NCBI GenBank assembly: GCA_021778785.1 | Contig: JAJYBX010000067.1 | Span: 1 to 8,291, forward strand | Origin: Acidobacteriota bacterium | Lineage (GTDB): Bacteria > Acidobacteriota > Holophagae > Holophagales > Holophagaceae | DNA length: 8,291 nt | Direction of reading: 5' to 3' | In this document: positions 4,484 to 8,291 of the stretch, piece after piece | How the letters are laid out: every line of letters starts with the position of its first letter | Position numbering within the stretch: the first letter of the stretch is position 1 | Position numbers and translations under genes: made by a program | Notes under the pieces: model-generated | Seen by the model: only the letters and a program-made list of their open reading frames with translations | Database searches by the model: none | What the model was told of the DNA's origin: nothing

Positions 4484-6519
4484 TGGGTCATCCGAGGCTC
4501 ACCTTCCTGTTGGCGGCCCTGTCCGCCCTCTCCCTCACCGCCGGAGACGAGGGACCCAAGGCCCCGCCCGAGGCCACAGTCACCGTCAGCGCCGAGGCCC
4601 GGCCCGTGGCCGTCACCCGCACCCCGGCCCCGGTGCGGATCATCGAGGCCGATGAATTCCAGCGTCTGGGCGTCCGCACCCTGGGCGAACTGCTGGAGAC
4701 GGTCCAGCCCGGCGCCGTGATGCCCACCGGGGGCGCCGGGGCCCAGGCCTCCGCCTTCCTCAACGGCACCCTCAGCCGCAACGTCGTGGTGCTGCTGGAC
4801 GGCCTGCGGCTCAACGATCCCACCGCCACCAGCCCGGATCTCGGCGCCCTCAGCCTGGTGGGCATCGAGCGGGTGGAGCTCGTCCTGGGCCCCGCGTCCG
4901 TCCTCTACGGCAGCGAGGCCATCGGCGGCGTCATCTCGCTCACCAGCTACGGCCGGGGCCCCGGCGGCACCCACGGCCAAGTGGGTGTGAAAGCGGGCAC
5001 GGACGCCCTGCGCGGCGCCTCGGCCCGGATGCAGGTATCGGGGAACGCCGGCTGGATCAGCGCCGGGGGCGAGGCCCAGCGCCAGGACAACGGCTTCCCC
5101 GGGGACGCCTTCCACCAGGCCGGCGGCTTCCTGAGGCTGGGCACGAAGCTGGGTGCGGCGGACCTCACGGCCTTCTACCGCAACAGCGGCCAGACGGCCT
5201 CCCTGCCCTTCACCACCGTGGGCTGGCCCGCGGTCCGCGCCTACGATCCGGACCGGGAGACCCGCGCCCGCCAGGAGAGCTGGGGCGCCAGCCTGCGCTG
5301 GACCCTGGCCCCCACCCTCCTGCTGGAGGACACCCTGCAGGCCCTCTCCGGCAGCACGGGGGATCCCGTGGCCCTCACCCCACGGGAGCAGACGCCCCGT
5401 GACTTCCGCCGGGTGGAGGACCAGCTCACCCTGCACTGGACGCCCGCCCCCGCCCTCCGCCTCTCCGGCCGCCTGGAGGGCCGCGTGGACACCAGCCACG
5501 CGAAGAACTACTACGACCCGACCACCTGGGCCGCCACGCCCTATCGCGGCGAGGGCCACGACCTGGCCGGGGCCCTGGAACTGCGCTGGACCCTGGCCGA
5601 AGGGCTGGACTGGGTGGCGGGTCTGCGGCGCGACGCCGCCCACCGGGACCTCACCCGCCTGGACACGGGCGTGCGGAGCCGGGCCGGCAGCGCCGAGGCG
5701 GGCACCTGGCGCACGGGCCTGAACTGGGTGGCCACCCCCGCCCTGCGCCTCTACGCCAGCCTTGGCCAGGGTTTCCGCGTGCCCAACACCGTGGAGTTCA
5801 CCCTCAACGCCCAGGCGGAGGCCCAGGACGGGGCCGCCTACCCCATCCTGCCGGAACGGAGCCGCACCCTGCAGGTCGGCGCCACGGGCCAGTTCGCGGG
5901 CCACTGGGAATACCGGCTGGAGGCCCAGCGGACCCGCATCGAGAGCCTGCTGGCCTACGTCTGGGACACGAGCTACGCCTACCCGCCCCTCTTCACCTCC
6001 CACTACGCGAACCAGGGCGCCCTCCGCGCCCAGAGCCTCGAGGGCGCCCTGGGCTGGCGGGGTGGCGACGACGTGGCGTACGGCTGGGATCTCATCCTCC
6101 GCAGCCAGGAGACCCGGGACCTGGACCGCAACACGCCGGAGGCCCGCTTCGGAAGCCTCGACGACACCGCCATCCTGCGCCACCCCTTCTTCACCGGCGC
6201 CGTTTCCGCCTTCGTCTTGTCGGGGACCTGGCGGGGCGACATCCGCCTCGATCACGTGGGTCCGCGCTACGACATCGACGACAGCGGCAGCGGCCTCCGG
6301 CCCCTCACCCACCCCTACCGCAGCCTGGCCCTGGGCCTCTCCCACGAGCCGGTGAAGGGCCTCACGCTGGCCCTGCGGGGCGAGCACCTGCTGCAGCCGC
6401 GGCAGTCCGTGCAGGACTGGCTCTCCGGCCGCTACGATGGCAACGGCGACGCGGCCCTGGTCTTCGGCTTCCCGGCGCCCTTCCCCCGCTGGACCCTCTC
6501 CGCCACGTGGACCTTCTGA
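4483..6519 (+). CDS. btuB: TonB-dependent vitamin B12 receptor, BtuB type
   Basis: An outer-membrane beta-barrel that imports cobalamin into the periplasm using TonB-ExbBD energy. It has 678 residues. A short signal peptide (LTFLLAALSALSL, cleavage near residue 21) is followed by a TonB-box-like ATVTVSAEA (31-39). The plug domain (about 45-155) includes NVVVLLDGLRLNDP and the hallmark IERVELVLGPASVLYGSEAIGGVI (128-151). The remainder is alternating beta strands rich in W/L/R ending in the terminal signature WTLSATWTF with C-terminal Phe. The start at 4483 is chosen over out-of-frame ATGs at 4467 and 4479 because it gives the signal peptide and lies 5 bases after ggagg. Substrate assignment rests on the riboswitch and the btuF/btuC genes; receptor sequence alone would not distinguish it from siderophore receptors. 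Confidence 0.92.
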   Translation: MGHPRLTFLLAALSALSLTAGDEGPKAPPEATVTVSAEARPVAVTRTPAPVRIIEADEFQRLGVRTLGELLETVQPGAVMPTGGAGAQASAFLNGTLSRNVVVLLDGLRLNDPTATSPDLGALSLVGIERVELVLGPASVLYGSEAIGGVISLTSYGRGPGGTHGQVGVKAGTDALRGASARMQVSGNAGWISAGGEAQRQDNGFPGDAFHQAGGFLRLGTKLGAADLTAFYRNSGQTASLPFTTVGWPAVRAYDPDRETRARQESWGASLRWTLAPTLLLEDTLQALSGSTGDPVALTPREQTPRDFRRVEDQLTLHWTPAPALRLSGRLEGRVDTSHAKNYYDPTTWAATPYRGEGHDLAGALELRWTLAEGLDWVAGLRRDAAHRDLTRLDTGVRSRAGSAEAGTWRTGLNWVATPALRLYASLGQGFRVPNTVEFTLNAQAEAQDGAAYPILPERSRTLQVGATGQFAGHWEYRLEAQRTRIESLLAYVWDTSYAYPPLFTSHYANQGALRAQSLEGALGWRGGDDVAYGWDLILRSQETRDLDRNTPEARFGSLDDTAILRHPFFTGAVSAFVLSGTWRGDIRLDHVGPRYDIDDSGSGLRPLTHPYRSLALGLSHEPVKGLTLALRGEHLLQPRQSVQDWLSGRYDGNGDAALVFGFPAPFPRWTLSATWTF

Positions 6520-7340
6520 TGCGCCGCCTCTGGCTCCTCCTGCTGATCCTGGCCCCCCTCGCCGCGGCCCCGCCGCGGCGGGTGGTGAGCCAGACCGTGG
6601 GCACGGACGAGCTGCTGCTGGCCCTGGCGGCTCCGGGGCAGATCGCCGCCCTGAGCAACCTGGGCCGCGATGCCCGCTACAGCCCCGTCGCCGGGGAAGC
6701 CAAGGCCTATCCGACCCTGAAGGACAGCGACGCCGAGAGCGTCCTGTCCCACCATCCGGACCTGGTGCTCGCCGCCAGCTACACCCGCCCCGAGACCCTG
6801 GCCCTGCTCCGGCGGGCCGGGGTCCGGCTGCTGGTGTTCGATCACTTCGACACCCTGGAGGATGTCTACGCGGATCTGCGCCTCCTGGGCATGGAACTGG
6901 GCCGCGAACCCCAGGCCGAGGCCCTCATCGCCCAGTGCCGGACGCGCGTGGCGGCCCTGGCGAAGCGCCTCCAGGGCGTGCGCCCCGTGCGGGTGCTGGC
7001 CGCCAGCATCTACCCCTTCACCGCCGGAGCCGGCACCACCTTCCAGGATCTCTGCGACCACGCCGGCGCCCTCAATGTGGCCGCCGAGGCCGGGCTCCGG
7101 GGCCACCAGCCCACGCCCACGGAACGGCTGCTCACCTGGCGGCCCGAGGTGCTGGTGGCCGACGACGAGCCGGCCATCCGCGAGCGGCTGGCCCAGATCC
7201 CCTCCTACCGCCTGCTGCCGGCCTTCCAGGCCGGACACTTGGTGCTGCTGCCGGGCCCGCTGATGTCCAGCGTCTCGCACCACCGCATCGACGCCTACGA
7301 GGCCCTGGCCCGGGCCCTCCACCCGGAGCGCTTCCGGTGA
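6519..7340 (+). CDS. btuF: Periplasmic cobalamin-binding protein of an ABC importer
   Basis: A class III (BtuF/FhuD-type) substrate-binding protein that hands cobalamin from the periplasm to the BtuC permease. It has 273 residues. A signal peptide MRRLWLLLLILAPLAAA is followed by the first lobe: RVVSQTVGTDELLLALAAPGQIAALSN, then the SVLSHHPDLVLAASYTRPETLALLRRAGVRLLVFDHFDTLEDV segment typical of the family. A connecting helix (about 118-150) leads to the second lobe, ending in GPLMSSVSHHRIDAYEALARALHPE. No lipobox cysteine follows the signal peptide, so it should be free in the periplasm. Its ATG overlaps the btuB stop as TGATG and no SD is visible, indicating translational coupling. A GTG four codons upstream is a possible alternative start. 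Confidence 0.9.
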   Translation: MRRLWLLLLILAPLAAAPPRRVVSQTVGTDELLLALAAPGQIAALSNLGRDARYSPVAGEAKAYPTLKDSDAESVLSHHPDLVLAASYTRPETLALLRRAGVRLLVFDHFDTLEDVYADLRLLGMELGREPQAEALIAQCRTRVAALAKRLQGVRPVRVLAASIYPFTAGAGTTFQDLCDHAGALNVAAEAGLRGHQPTPTERLLTWRPEVLVADDEPAIRERLAQIPSYRLLPAFQAGHLVLLPGPLMSSVSHHRIDAYEALARALHPERFR

Positions 7341-8291
7341 AGGGCCGGGGAGCCCTCCCGCTGCTGGCGCTGCTCCTCGTGGCGGCCTTCCTGGCCTCCC
7401 TGGCCTTCGGCGAGCTGCGGCTGTCCCCCATGCAGGTGCTGGAGGCCCTCTTCGGCCGCGGGGACGAGCTGGCCCGCACGGTGGTGTGGGATTTCCGGCT
7501 GCCCCGCACCCTCGTGGGCCTGGCCGCGGGCGCGGCCCTGGCCGCCAGCGGCACGGTGATGCAGGCCTTCTTCCGCAACCCCCTGGCCGATCCGGGCCTG
7601 CTGGGCGTGAGCAGCGGCGGGGCCCTGGGCGCCGTGGCCGTACTGGCCCTGGGCCCCTCCCTGGGCCTCGCCGCCGCCTCCCTCTGGACCCTGCCGGTGG
7701 CCTCCGTCGTCGGCGCCTTCGCCGCCACCGGGGCCGTGATGATGCTCGCGGAGCGGGGCGCCAGCACCGAGCGCCTGCTGCTCTCCGGCGTGGCCCTCAA
7801 TGCCCTCCTGGGGGCAGGCACCAGCTTCCTCCTCACGATCACCGCGGGCCACTTCGAGGTAAACGCGCAGATCCTCTTCTGGCTCATGGGCGGACTCGAA
7901 AACCGCAGCTGGGAGCATGTCTGGATGGGGGTGCCGGTCATCGCCCTGGGCTGCGCCCTCCTGCTGCCCCTGGGCCGTGGCCTGAACCTGCTGAGCCTGG
8001 GCGAGCAGAGCGCCCAGAGCCTCGGCGTGGACGTGCATCGCCTGCGCGGGAAGCTCATCGTGCTGGCCACGGTGCTCACGGCCCTGGCCACGGCCACCGG
8101 CGGCATCATCGGCTTCGTGGGCCTGGTGGTGCCCCACGTCCTGCGCCTGGTCTGGGGGCCCGACCACCGCCGACTGCTGCCCGCAGCCATGCTCGGGGGC
8201 GGGACCTTCCTCCTGGCCTGCGATCTGGTGACCCGCCTCTTCCCCATCGGCCTGCGCCTGGGCGTCGTCACTGCCGTGGTGGGCGGCCCCT
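7337..8291 (+). CDS. btuC: FecCD/BtuC-type inner-membrane permease, 3'-truncated by window
   Basis: The membrane subunit of the cobalamin ABC importer. The frame is open for 318 codons from a GTG start at 7337 to the window end, and probably lacks only a short C-terminus. The GTG overlaps the btuF stop as GTGA and follows ggag (7325-7328) by 8 bases. Family motifs are WDFRLPRTLVGLAAGAALAASG (51-72), MQAFFRNPLADPGLLGVSSGGALG (75-98), the helices around LLLSGVALNALLGAG (147-161) and FWLMGGL (181-187), the cytoplasmic segment SLGEQSAQSLGVDV, and GGIIGFVGLVVPHVLR (255-270), which contacts the ATPase. Many hydrophobic spans fit the ~10-helix topology. The ATPase gene (btuD) would be expected just beyond the window. 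Confidence 0.93.
   Translation, partial: MKGRGALPLLALLLVAAFLASLAFGELRLSPMQVLEALFGRGDELARTVVWDFRLPRTLVGLAAGAALAASGTVMQAFFRNPLADPGLLGVSSGGALGAVAVLALGPSLGLAAASLWTLPVASVVGAFAATGAVMMLAERGASTERLLLSGVALNALLGAGTSFLLTITAGHFEVNAQILFWLMGGLENRSWEHVWMGVPVIALGCALLLPLGRGLNLLSLGEQSAQSLGVDVHRLRGKLIVLATVLTALATATGGIIGFVGLVVPHVLRLVWGPDHRRLLPAAMLGGGTFLLACDLVTRLFPIGLRLGVVTAVVGGP

Noticed and set aside
4465..6387. 640-residue open frame antisense to btuB
   Set aside because: It is made of Gly/Ala/Val/Arg-rich sequence with no motif and mirrors the codon bias of btuB, whose protein is clearly real. Long antisense frames are expected in very GC-rich genes.
7132..8271. 379-residue and 290-residue minus-strand frames over btuF/btuC
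   Set aside because: Arg/Ser/Pro- or Gly/Gln-rich compositions with no motif; they lie opposite well-supported transporter genes.

Overview
The window is visibly very GC-rich, with strong third-position G/C bias, tightly packed genes and overlapping start/stop codons. Together with a TonB-dependent outer-membrane receptor this points to a Gram-negative, high-GC bacterium. The overall style is compatible with an acidobacterium of the Holophaga/Geothrix kind, but that placement is an impression from gene style, not a proven assignment. No phage, IS transposase, CRISPR, tRNA or rRNA gene is visible.

Layout. (1) 2-751 (+): the 3' part of a ThiF/MoeB-type adenylyltransferase. (2) 777-839: a short inverted-repeat element with a 9-nt tandem pattern. 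(3) 869-1462 (+): RdgB/HAM1 nucleotide-pool phosphatase. (4) 1487-2539 (+): a two-gene unit, a MarR-type regulator followed by an SRPBCC-fold protein. It is preceded by a plausible promoter and a palindrome that overlaps the ribosome binding site. (5) 2555-3885 (-): 5'-methylthioadenosine phosphorylase (mtnP), overlapping by one base an unrecognised 152-aa gene; this pair converges on the SRPBCC gene. (6) 3886-4482: a nearly 600-bp region without genes. It holds a ~270-bp element with 20-bp terminal inverted repeats enclosing two further hairpins, then a canonical cobalamin riboswitch and a hairpin that displays the SD of the next gene. (7) 4483-8291 (+): a vitamin B12 uptake operon made of an outer-membrane receptor (btuB), a periplasmic binding protein (btuF) and an inner-membrane permease (btuC, cut by the window end). 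Its genes are joined by 1-4 base overlaps.

How it works together. The best-supported unit is riboswitch-btuB-btuF-btuC. Cobalamin sensed by the leader RNA would turn down synthesis of the whole uptake route, from outer membrane to periplasm to inner membrane. The MarR/SRPBCC pair looks self-regulated. The most unusual part is the compact inverted-repeat element between mtnP and the riboswitch. One of its ends supplies the mtnP Shine-Dalgarno sequence, and if transcribed as the mtnP leader its outer stem would bury that sequence. It may be a MITE-like insertion, an undescribed structured leader RNA, or the first turned into the second.
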